Part shown: positions 55,941 through 64,000 of the stretch, in pieces
How positions within the stretch are numbered: position 1 is the stretch's first letter
Layout of the letters: each line of letters starts with the position of its first letter
Assembly: GCA_014529385.2 (NCBI GenBank)
Contig: CM043963.1
Location: forward strand, 68,061,912 to 68,125,911
Length of the DNA: 64,000 bases
Source of the DNA: Adiantum capillus-veneris
Taxonomy: Eukaryota; Streptophyta; Polypodiopsida; Polypodiales; Pteridaceae
Reading direction: 5' to 3'
The notes under the pieces: generated by a model
Told to the model about the DNA's origin: nothing
Database searches by the model: none
Seen by the model: the letters and a program-made list of their open reading frames with translations, nothing else
Translations under genes and position numbers: made by a program

Positions 55941-57401
55941 CTAAGAGCAAACCAGCTGCTCTAGATGTCTGCTGGAAGACATATCCTGCACAACTATATC
56001 CCCATGCTCACTGTCGAGCATAGAAAGGAATGACTGCATAATCGCTGACATCTCAGTCTCCTCTGCAATCATCCACTGCAAACATGACCACTCAATCTGT
56101 TGTGACTCACTAGAGCTCTCATGCTCTAACTCCGTATGCATAGACTCTTGCACAACGTCCTCCTGTCGTGACTCACTAGAGCAAGACCCCTCTACCTGTC
56201 TATCCTGCATAGAAGTATCTCGCACAACTGACTCTCTGCTTTGCTCAGTCACTAGCAAAGCATGCATGTCTGACTCTGTCACCTCTCTATGTGACTGCTC
56301 AAGTCGTGCCCCAACTATGTGCACAACGAGCTCACTACTCTGTACTCCATGCAAAGCATCCTGCAACCCACAAGCAAAAGAGACTCGCCTGCTCTCTCGC
56401 TGTCTACCTGGCTGCATGATCACAGAGACAACACCGTCTCTCGAATGATCCACATGCAATGGGTAACCTGTACCACTCATGGCACCTCTCGCAATCACTA
56501 GCGAACCCAAATGCATCACAAAATCTCGCTCTCGTAGCGAAATCTGACATCCACAATCTCTAAGCTGACCAATCGAGATCAAATCCCGTCTGAGATCTGG
56601 CACATAACGCACATGACACAGGGTAAAGCTCATATCACTGGGCAAGGACAAACATATGTCTCCTGCACCCTCAATGTCATACACAACACCATCAACCATG
56701 TGCACACAACCAAGTCTCCCACTAGAAAACGTGCTAAACCACTCACGATGCGACGTGACATGGAAAGTAGCATCTGAATCTAGTAACCAATGTGAAGACA
56801 ATGTGCAATCCGATATGCAATCCGTAGACATAAGATCGTCTGAAGACAAGCTAGATGTAAATGTGACATCGCCGTCACAAGCATACTCAGTAACCACCGT
56901 ACTGATCTCACTAGCATCTGTCATGCCCAAATCTGCATCATGCATCTGTCGCCTCCGTTGTCTCAAACGCCTGAAACATCGACGCCTAATGTTCCCTCTA
57001 TGTCCACAATGCCAACATGTCAAGTCTCTATGCCGTCGAGACTTGCGTGTGGGACCAATCTCTCCCATGGACATAGAAGTGGGACTAGACTCCCCTGTAG
57101 ACATGGATATCGCGTACATAGCATGTAAACTCTGCCATAAAGCATGAGTTGTAGTCTCCCTCGAGACCTGCCAGTCAACAGACTCAACCAGATGCAAACG
57201 AATCGTAGACATTGCTAACTCATCAAGATCCTGCCAATCATCATCACGCATAGACTTGGGCTTCGCCGATAAACCACGCAAGGGTTTATCCTGCCCCAAA
57301 TCCGCCAATGCAACAAGCATATGCTCCTTCCAAGCAACAAAATCTGCACCATCAAACTGTGTCAGACCATAACGCTGGAAGTCAAATGAAAAATCAGCCA
57401 T
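55941..57401 (-). CDS. Gag-protease polyprotein of copia-like element
   Basis: Start taken at MADFSFDFQRYGLTQFDGAD, the usual beginning of copia gag; an upstream ATG at 57437 adds 12 unusual residues. Residues 1-100 are gag of the UBN2 type (FVAWKEHMLVALADLGQDKP, DELAMSTIRLHLV, LWQSLHAMY). The middle of gag is shortened and carries SMSTGESS/SMSMGEIG repeats. A zinc knuckle at about 125-140 reads CWHCGHRGNIRRRC: the histidine position is asparagine. The retropepsin begins at about residue 204 with WLLDSDATFHVT: the third residue of D-S-G is aspartate. Strands to VPDLRRDLISIGQLRDCGC and the gag-pre-integrase start RGAMSGTGYPLHV follow. The last 150 residues are serine/glutamate-rich with no domain. 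The frame is open throughout. Confidence 0.85.
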   Translation of the reverse strand: MADFSFDFQRYGLTQFDGADFVAWKEHMLVALADLGQDKPLRGLSAKPKSMRDDDWQDLDELAMSTIRLHLVESVDWQVSRETTTHALWQSLHAMYAISMSTGESSPTSMSMGEIGPTRKSRRHRDLTCWHCGHRGNIRRRCFRRLRQRRRQMHDADLGMTDASEISTVVTEYACDGDVTFTSSLSSDDLMSTDCISDCTLSSHWLLDSDATFHVTSHREWFSTFSSGRLGCVHMVDGVVYDIEGAGDICLSLPSDMSFTLCHVRYVPDLRRDLISIGQLRDCGCQISLRERDFVMHLGSLVIARGAMSGTGYPLHVDHSRDGVVSVIMQPGRQRESRRVSFACGLQDALHGVQSSELVVHIVGARLEQSHREVTESDMHALLVTEQSRESVVRDTSMQDRQVEGSCSSESRQEDVVQESMHTELEHESSSESQQIEWSCLQWMIAEETEMSAIMQSFLSMLDSEHGDIVVQDMSSSRHLEQLVCS

Positions 57402-57437
57402 AATGCTTGCAAAAGAGCAACCAACAATGAGTAGCAA

Positions 57438-58845
57438 ATGTCAACCAAATCAGCCCTAAACTGGCTCGAATCGCATCAACAAAAGTCTGCAAATATGGCT
57501 CAAAACCTGATGCAAAGTTGCACCAATAACCGTGCAAAACCTTGCACAAAATCACAAGTCAATATGACTTAATCGCGCATAAATATCTGAAAAAATTTTG
57601 GCAGAGTCTCCTTTGTAACTGGAGCAAAAATCTCAACAGTAAACCTCAAAGAGACAATAATACATGCCACAATGGCCAATCCGGGAATAAACTCGACCGG
57701 AATCACCTCACAAAGTCATACATATGAGCATACCCGCTCTTGCCGGAGTACCACTCAACGGCACCTCAAATGACAGACATGTGAGTGATGATTGCTGCCA
57801 AAATACCTTTCAATCGATGACCAAATGTCTGCCAGATAACTATAGCAACATTTCGCAAAACCTTGCAAGATCTGTCGCTATGCGCAATGCGAAATACGGC
57901 ACACAAGGGCATACACAAGTGACTCCAAACTCCAACCAAATGATGACTGAAAATCACCTGTCAAAGTGGGAGTAAACTCAACCACTAAACTGTCAAAGAG
58001 CAACCTACGGATATGTAGAAGCTATGGCGAGAACCTGGATAAAATCCAACAGAGTTTCTTCTATAAATTGAGCCAAATCTCAAATAATCTCAGCCATAAA
58101 CAAATACACAAATCCATATATGGCATACATAAACCGCCAAGACCATGGCAACATAGCTCACTCTCGCATGAGTGGCTCTCTGGACAAATGCATATCCAAA
58201 AACCTGTGTACACCTATGAATTTGCTGGTTGCTGCAGAAAATACTCCGTGTGTGTGAGATATACCAAAAACAGTGTTTTTGGGACCCGAAAGTGCACAAA
58301 TAAACCTACTGATGTACCTGCTGTAATTCAAAGCAGAATTTCAGAAAATAGACATCACCATCGCGTCCGGAGCGTGCCAAAACCCTGACCTAGACTCCTG
58401 GATCATGTAGATCTGACTCTGTATGACGGAGCTACGCAAAAAACTGCGTTTTAGAGCCCGAAAATGGCAAAAACGAGCTGCACACAGTCTTGAACCTGCT
58501 CCTGCTCCACTCTGCGTGATGCAATGTCCTCTCAATGCAAGCTCCAACGCAAGAGCTCTGCCACAACAGCATCCAAGCACTCGAATGTCAAGCTCTCCTC
58601 CGCCGAGCACTTCTCTAACGAGCTCCACTGAGCTCAAAAGCTCCTCTCACCAAGGAAGCCGCAACCGCCTCCTCGACCAAGCTTGACCACACCAAGCTCC
58701 TAAGCTCCAAAGACAATGCTCCTCAAGCTAAAATCTCTCTCCGTGAAACTCCACGATCGAACTCCACCGTCGAGAGCGAGCGAGCTATCGCGCGAGCTAT
58801 CGTCTCGAAGCTCTCAAAGCCGTCGTGCTCTCCGCGGTCACCATA
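57438..58845 (-). other. Long leader of copia-like element
   Basis: About 1.4 kb between PBS and gag, unusually long for copia. Parts near 57480-57640 and 57840-58090 repeat TTGCAAAG- and GATTTTTG-like words. Small ORFs on both strands lack domains. Confidence 0.6.
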
Positions 58846-58857
58846 GCTCTGATACCA
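58846..58857 (-). other. Primer-binding site, initiator tRNA-Met
   Basis: Minus strand TGGTATCAGAGC, two bases inside the 5' LTR. Confidence 0.93.
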
Positions 58858-58859
58858 AT

Positions 58860-59048
58860 TGAAGGGGATCGGGGAGCACCACAGACGGAGAGTGAGCGAG
58901 AGAAGGAGACACACGACACACAGATATGGGTGGGGAGACTCAAAGAGTGGCAGCCCCCTATACACTTATGCTATGTATAAGGTATACAAGTCAGTGGGCG
59001 CCCAGACGCTGGGCGGCCGGGCAAGGCACAAACGCCTATACCCCAACA
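58860..59048 (-). repeat. 5' LTR of copia-like element
   Basis: Partner of 55280-55468. Minus strand TGTTGGGGTATAGGCG to GATCCCCTTCA. Confidence 0.93.
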
Positions 59049-59060
59049 CTTGGATACCAA

Positions 59061-59185
59061 TGAAAGGAGAGGAGTAATGAAGTGTGCTAGTCTCCACCGA
59101 ATTGTGCTATCTTATAGCCTCCCCCTAGTGTACACTCTTGTTCGACCATGCCAGTGGCCTTGTCCATAGGACTAGTGTCTTGACA
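59061..59185 (-). repeat. Chromovirus 3' LTR, 125 bp
   Basis: Minus strand TGTCAAGACACTAGTCC to CTCTCCTTTCA, colinear with 36091-36213 (shared GGGGGAGGCTATAAGATAGC). Confidence 0.75.
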
Positions 59186-59210
59186 TGAGTTCTTTGTAAG
59201 TCTATTCACT

Positions 59211-59260
59211 AGGGTCACCCATGAGATTAGCCTCAATACGCTAGTCTTATGGGTGACCCT
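59211..59260. other. Inverted repeat (20-bp arms, 10-base loop)
   Basis: AGGGTCACCCATGAGATTAG at 59211-59230 pairs with CTAGTCTTATGGGTGACCCT at 59241-59260 (18 of 20 positions). Confidence 0.8.
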
Positions 59261-59321
59261 GGTTAGTCTTGTCGTTCACTAATATTTGAAAATCTATAGC
59301 AGGCCATTTTTAGGGAAATCC

Positions 59322-59561
59322 TTAGGAATTTATTTGTTGAAATGTACATATTTTAGGGATATTACATTCTACCCAGCTTGAAGAATCTGATATGTCCTCA
59401 TCTCGAGAAAAATTAAGGGTAGTCTTTACACATAATGAGATCTCCTCTTCCCAAGTAGCATCATGGGATGGAAAACCTTTCCACTGAATTAAATGTTCCC
59501 AAAGAGTTCTATTCTTGAGAGCTCTCTCTGGTTTCTGAAATACAATTTGGTTGAAGTTCAA
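59322..59561 (-). pseudogene. Chromodomain (chromovirus copy 3)
   Basis: LWEHLIQWKGFPSHDATWEE is the core of a retroelement chromodomain (W-K-G-x-P-x-x-x-A-T-W-E), preceded by RALKNRT. It would tether the integration complex to histone marks. About 140 bp of frame-broken sequence separate it from the integrase; the frame here is open for 79 codons and then ends. Confidence 0.82.
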
Positions 59562-59698
59562 GAGTGTTCTGGGTTGGCATCACTATTTGATCATCGCTCT
59601 AAACATGCATGATCTAGGATAGAAGGCTTCAAGTGACTAACATGGAACACATCATGCATCTTTATATACGCACGAAGCCTTAGCTTATAAGCTTGCAA

Positions 59699-60672
59699 TC
59701 AAAATTTCTTGACAACTTCATAGGGACCACAATACCTTGGGGTAAGCTTTGTTTTACCTGAAGACAAGGTACTTCTCTCTGGCCTGACTTGCAGAAAGAT
59801 CTTATCTCCCTCTTTGAAACTTCTCTCAGAGCGGCTTAGGTCCGCATAATGCTTTTGTTGATCGTGAGCTGCTTGAATGTCCTTGCGAATAGCCTTTGTC
59901 TGCTCAAACATTTCTTCAATCATTCTCTTGGAAGCTTCTACCCTGATGGTAGGGTCTGAGAAATTCAAACGAGATAACCATTCTTGCCCATAAAAAAGTG
60001 CATTAAATAGCATTATACCTATACTTTGGTGGTAAAATGAGTTATAAGCATACTCCACTAAAGGTAGATATTGAATCCATTTTGAAGGTTCCCTATTACA
60101 ATAAGCTCTAAGGATGTCTTCTATGGTCTGATTCACCCTTTTTGATTGACCATCAGTCTGGAGATGATAGGCTGTACTAAAACATAACTGACTGCCAATA
60201 GCTTGAAATAAAGAAGTCCAAAAATTTGATGTGAACTTTGCATCATGATCACTAACAATCTGCTTGGGTAGACAATGAAGTTTGAAAATTTCCTTGATAA
60301 ATATGCGTGAAATATCTGAAGGAGAATATGTGATCTTCACGAGAATAAGGTGGGACACCTTTGTTACAATATCCACCACTACCATGATGGATTTATACCC
60401 ATCTTGGATCGTTGGCACAAGCCAATAACAAAACCTATACTGATGAATTCTCACTTTATTTGAGAAGTATCCAAAGGTTGGAGCATACCTAGTATTTTTA
60501 ACCCATTCAGCCTTAATCCTCTGACAAGACAGACATTAGTGCGTACATCAAAGAACATCACCCTCAAGACTGACCAATGATAGCTCTTTTTTACTGCATT
60601 GAGGGTCTTTGCATACCTTAGGTGTCCTAAATTCAGACTATCATGAGATTTAAATAAAATTACTCTTTTCAA
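59699..60672 (-). pseudogene. Integrase (chromovirus copy 3)
   Basis: 60672-60451 holds the decayed zinc-binding part (HDSLNLGHLRYAKTLNAVKK, SYHW, NVCLVRG): the first histidines are visible, only one cysteine is left. 60454-59699 is open for 251 codons: VVVDIVTKVSHLILVKIT, IVSDHDAKFTSNFWTSLFQA and TDGQSKRVNQTIEDILRAYC. The third catalytic residue is lysine where glutamate is required, as in copy 2. Then LPLVEYAYNSFYHQSIG and the GPF/Y module RSFKEGDKIFLQVRPERS, LTPRYCGPYEVVKKF. Catalytically dead even if expressed. Confidence 0.87.
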
Positions 60673-60960
60673 AGTGGATTCCTTTGGGACATGTAATTTG
60701 CCCTTGACCTAAAACATACATTTTCATAAATGAAGTCCGGGCTTGGACTATCTCACCACATAGAATCTTGTTAAGATGATACTAGTATATGAGATCATTC
60801 TTCGTGACTTTTTCAATCCTAGAGATGACAAGATCGCTTGGTATATAGATAGCATCTAAAAATGTCTTTTGACTAAGGGAATCGGGTACCATAATTTTTC
60901 CTCCTCAATACATGATGCTAAAATTGTATAGGCATTGTTGCTTCAATCCTGGAACTCAAT
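60673..60960 (-). pseudogene. RNase H-integrase linker (chromovirus copy 3)
   Basis: Frame-broken minus-strand reading gives KIMVPDSLSQKTFLDAIYIP, SDLVISRIEKVTKNDLIY and GQITCPKGIHFEKSNFI, which fits the segment before the zinc-binding domain (the LYVPxxxxLR type). Low certainty. Confidence 0.5.
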
Positions 60961-63571
60961 TCATGACATAGCGCCAATCATCTTGTCTTGTTCTTTAGAA
61001 TTAGATGGCTGAAACTTCTTTGGAAGCAATTTCTTACCTTAGACTTCCCTATAAGGCAACTGGAGTGATATCTTGGTGAAATCAATAATTGGTACTTAAA
61101 GTTCACAACAATTTACTCTACTTTCATAAATAATCTTAGTTGGGAGTCAACAACTCAACCTTTGCAATTTTCAGGGTTTAAAACTTGACCAAACTATTTT
61201 CCCGTGACATGACTATGGAATAAACTCAGAGGTTCCTTCTAGCATGGCTGAGAGACTGTATTCCCATGATATCAATCAAATGGGCCACACATATAACTAA
61301 GCATGGCCTACCCGGCTCAGAGACTTCTAGTGGTCTCATAACATGGCTCAGAGGTTTTAGGAATATGGATATTGTCACAAGTTCAGAGGTCAATAATACA
61401 TTTATTTGTTAGTTCACAAATCCCTATAACAATGATCTAAGAATGAGCCAATTCTACCATTCTTGATTTTATAATAGAAGTACTAACTTATATCGTCAAT
61501 TGGTGACTATCTAATCACTTGACAAAATAGGGAAAAGTTCTCGTTCCTCTAGTGGCTATCTGCCACCTAGCGAAATAGCATAGATCACCCCATAGTGATT
61601 AAACCTTAACATAGTGAGTAATGAAATAAAACGTTTATAAATCATCTATCTATCTTGAGATTGACTCCATTATGTGAAATCTTTATGGTATATCAGGGAT
61701 TTTGTTTTTGTATGGCAATCAATTCTTGACCAAGAGAAACGTACACCTTGTACAAATTAATCATTGTTTTAACTTAGCAACATGGTTGGAGTGAATTTAG
61801 ACTCAGAGGTTCTTGCAATATTAAGATCTTTCACAAAAAGAGTAAGCATGGCCATACACTGGCTCAGAGGAGGCATAGAGAACATGGACTAAATCAGAAT
61901 TCAGAGTTCAAAGGTTGACATAATCTTCAAAAACCAGGATAAATATCCATTCAACATGATAAACAAGGAAATAGAAAACTAGGAGATGTCTTATTTGTTG
62001 TGGAGTACTTTCAAATGACAAAAGATCCTGAGATCATATATACATTCTAATATTTACAAGGAAGTAAAACTCATCCTAATATGTGGCAAGTTCTTTAGTC
62101 AAAGCAACTTGAAAATCTTCATGAAATTTCTTCCATTTTACTACTTGGAATTTGGGAGTTCCGGCTCCTATCTAGAAAACTTGGTATTCCTTTGGCAAAG
62201 TAGGCAATTCGAAAGTGATTGGGGGATGTGATCGGCCAATGACTACAATTCAATCAACAGTACGATTTTAGTGATTTGGTTGTACATCCAACAATTTTGT
62301 AAGAAAAATCCCTTGTCTAACATAAATTGCTCTTATGAGTTTGGAACTCTGATGAAGAGATAAAGTTGGATTACCTTAAGCTTTTCCATCCATGCGAGTC
62401 AAATAAGATCGTACTTGAGGAATGCCATTTGTGAAGCATCAATATAGAGGTAATTTCCTCCTTTTAGCCAAAGTGTAGTCTGGTAATAGAACCTATAACT
62501 CCAAGGAAGAAACACTTTCTCTAAAATATGAAGCATGTTCTCTCGGAAAGAGAAACTTGCAGAAGTACGAACAGTGTGGAGCATGAGTTTGAAAATCAAA
62601 ACTAGCTCATATTCTTGGACATTACTCTGTTCATAAAGAAAAAGATAAGTGACACTTCATTTAATCACTTGACAATATTTTTTTAATGAAGACAAGTAAT
62701 CATACTGGCACCATATTATTTATGTACAAGGTTATATACAAATTTGATTCAGCACTTTATAGCTTCATCCTAAGAGTTACTTAGGAATGTACTCCTCATC
62801 AGTCATAGGAGTATGATCTACTTTATTTCCATATTCTCCCTTTGTCATGGATAAGAAATCATCAATGATGACAGGAGTATATTCATCATTTTTTAAAGAA
62901 GTCTAATTTGTTTCTTTATACCCATGAAACACTCGAGCTGGAGTATACACGTGTTGGAGAGAAAATTTCCAAGGTCCTATATACACAAGGTAATTGTGGA
63001 AGACCACAAGTAATCCCTGGCCCTAAAAATGAAGTCCTTTGGACCATTACTATGACTCTCATTGTAGGAATGACAGTCATCTCCAGTCATATATCCAACA
63101 ATTATGGGATATGATGTTGCCTTCAATTATGATGGTGGAACTTGGGTGAGTTTAAGACAAAGTTCTTCGACTCATTGTATATATTATAAATCAAGGGTTA
63201 ATTTTTTATGTGAAAATAAGGGGTTCTGGTTACATGACATGTAGCTCGATCCCATCATAGCTCAATACGGTTAGGATGTGGGTCCACAAGTTGCTCCAAA
63301 TTCTGCATGACCATGTTTCAAACTTCAAAAGACGGAGACTGGCATGCCATATGATACTGTTGTTGAAGCATGCGACCCCCATCGTAAAGTTGTGAGTCAA
63401 ACTTTCCTCGACAATGACCAGCTCGGCTCCCCGAGGCTCAATGATGATTTCTGTATGAGATGACACCCTTGGTTCGAAGTTGGATCTCAGATCCCCGAGG
63501 CTCAAAGATCTGACTGTCCCTTAAGGTGTGGGATAAGTACTTCTACTAGTTTCTAGCTAGATTTTTATATG
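60961..63571. other. Unassigned DNA with scattered CATGGCTCAGAGG-like words
   Basis: No coding domain recognised. Between about 61210 and 61900 words such as ACATGGCTCAGAGG, GGCTCAGAGA and ACTCAGAGGTTC recur at irregular spacing. Small ORFs (62399, 62908, 63230) show nothing. Confidence 0.45.
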
Positions 63572-63763
63572 TGTTGGGGTATAAAGCCCAATGTGGTCGC
63601 CCAGGTAAGTGGGCGGGCCGCCAGGTATGTACACATATTCTTTTGTAAAAACCTAATAAGAACTCACTATTCTCTACACATTACAGTAGAGCGAGTTCAC
63701 CATATCGTCGTGCTCTTCTTCTCGCACTCTCTCTCGCGTCGCACTTCCTCTCGTACTCCTTCA
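63572..63763 (+). repeat. 5' LTR of a second copia-like element (192 bp)
   Basis: TGTTGGGGTATAAAGCCC to CGTACTCCTTCA. Same length class and same terminal sequences as 58860-59048 but otherwise diverged. Its 3' partner lies beyond the window. Confidence 0.8.
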
Positions 63764-63765
63764 AC

Positions 63766-63777
63766 TGGTATCAGAGC
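63766..63777 (+). other. Primer-binding site, initiator tRNA-Met
   Basis: TGGTATCAGAGC, two bases inside the LTR end; gives plus orientation. Confidence 0.92.
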
Positions 63778-64000
63778 TCAGATCGAGGCTCGGGGCAGTA
63801 CTGCAGGAGGCTAGAGTCACCAACTCAGATTGGAGTGAAATTCGACAGGTGAAGACACGGCCCCAAATCTCATGGGAGAGCCCTAAGGGCTTGGTGTTTT
63901 CAGAATCTCGGCCACCGTTTGGCTTCGACAAAGGTCTGCGCAGGCCATTTTCGACTACGTGGTCTCAGCGGGTGCAGATCCGACTCTGAAAATTTGGGGT
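63778..64000 (+). mobile_element. Leader of the second copia-like element (runs off the window)
   Basis: GC-richer sequence after the PBS, no gag start within the window. Confidence 0.6.

Larger units (their letters stand above)
55275..59053 (-). mobile_element. Complete copia-like element with gag-protease only, plus target duplication
   Basis: Element proper 55280-59048 (3,769 bp), flanked by CTTGG at 55275-55279 and 59049-59053. Minus strand: 5' LTR 59048-58860, PBS, long leader, gag-protease ORF 57401-55941, 3' region, PPT, 3' LTR 55468-55280. The LTRs (189 bp each) differ at about five sites. No integrase or reverse transcriptase, so it is non-autonomous. Confidence 0.92.
59061..60960 (-). 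mobile_element. Chromovirus, copy 3 (3' part)
   Basis: Minus strand: end of the RNase H-integrase linker, integrase, chromodomain and a 125-bp LTR related to 36091-36213. 5' domains are not recognised to the right of about 60960. Protein distances from copies 1 and 2 are larger than between those two. Confidence 0.82.

Noticed and set aside
57438-58400. Possible host gene with small ORFs on both strands
   Set aside because: Lies between PBS and gag of a complete LTR element; no domain or splice pattern supports a gene.
61210-61900. CRISPR-like array of CATGGCTCAGAGG words
   Set aside because: Spacing and sequence are irregular and this is plant DNA; at best a degenerate repeat.

Overview
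This window looks like intergenic, repeat-dominated nuclear DNA of a land plant with a large genome. Primer-binding sites for plant initiator tRNA-Met, Ty1/copia, Ty3/gypsy chromovirus and Tat-type (dual RNase H) polyproteins, an L1-type LINE and a TIR element all point there. I see no convincing host gene, rRNA, tRNA gene or CRISPR array. The species cannot be named; the size and nesting of the repeats would fit a gymnosperm or another large-genome lineage, but that is only inference.

Layout. 1-2646: decayed 3' part of a chromovirus. 2647-33716: a head-to-tail array of an LTR family whose LTRs begin TGTAATG and end GTTACA. Its LTRs are about 3.1 kb, yet only about 360 bp lies between PBS and PPT. 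The left part of the array (2647-5732) is inverted, which splits a copia insertion into a 5' end (2647-3037, minus) and a 3' end (5733-6413, plus). Nested in the second LTR unit are a complete 8,966-bp non-autonomous element with a single 1,726-codon gag-protease ORF (10013-18978, TSD AAAAC), a full-length but broken Tat element (19299-29142) and a 5'-truncated LINE (29758-32022). 33717-36213: a second chromovirus, 5' truncated, with a 123-bp LTR. 36290-38123: integrase and chromodomain remains of another gypsy element, with its LTR starting at 38124. 39573-40553: a 981-bp TIR element. 43390-51400: a second decayed Tat element whose 3' noncoding/LTR part is packed with microsatellites. 51410-55274: unassigned DNA. 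55280-59048: an intact-ended copia-like element with gag and protease only (TSD CTTGG), inserted beside a third chromovirus (59061 to about 60960, minus). 61000-63571: unassigned. 63572-64000: LTR, PBS and leader of another copia-like element that runs out of the window.

How the parts relate. The autonomous-type elements here (chromoviruses, Tat elements, copia, LINE) carry stops, frameshifts or lost catalytic residues. The two elements with the cleanest ends and most similar LTRs are both non-autonomous and keep gag plus a protease-like domain but no reverse transcriptase or integrase. They would need enzymes supplied in trans. Nesting gives a relative order: the array is older than the copia, gag-protease, Tat and LINE insertions in it, and the inversion is younger than the copia insertion.
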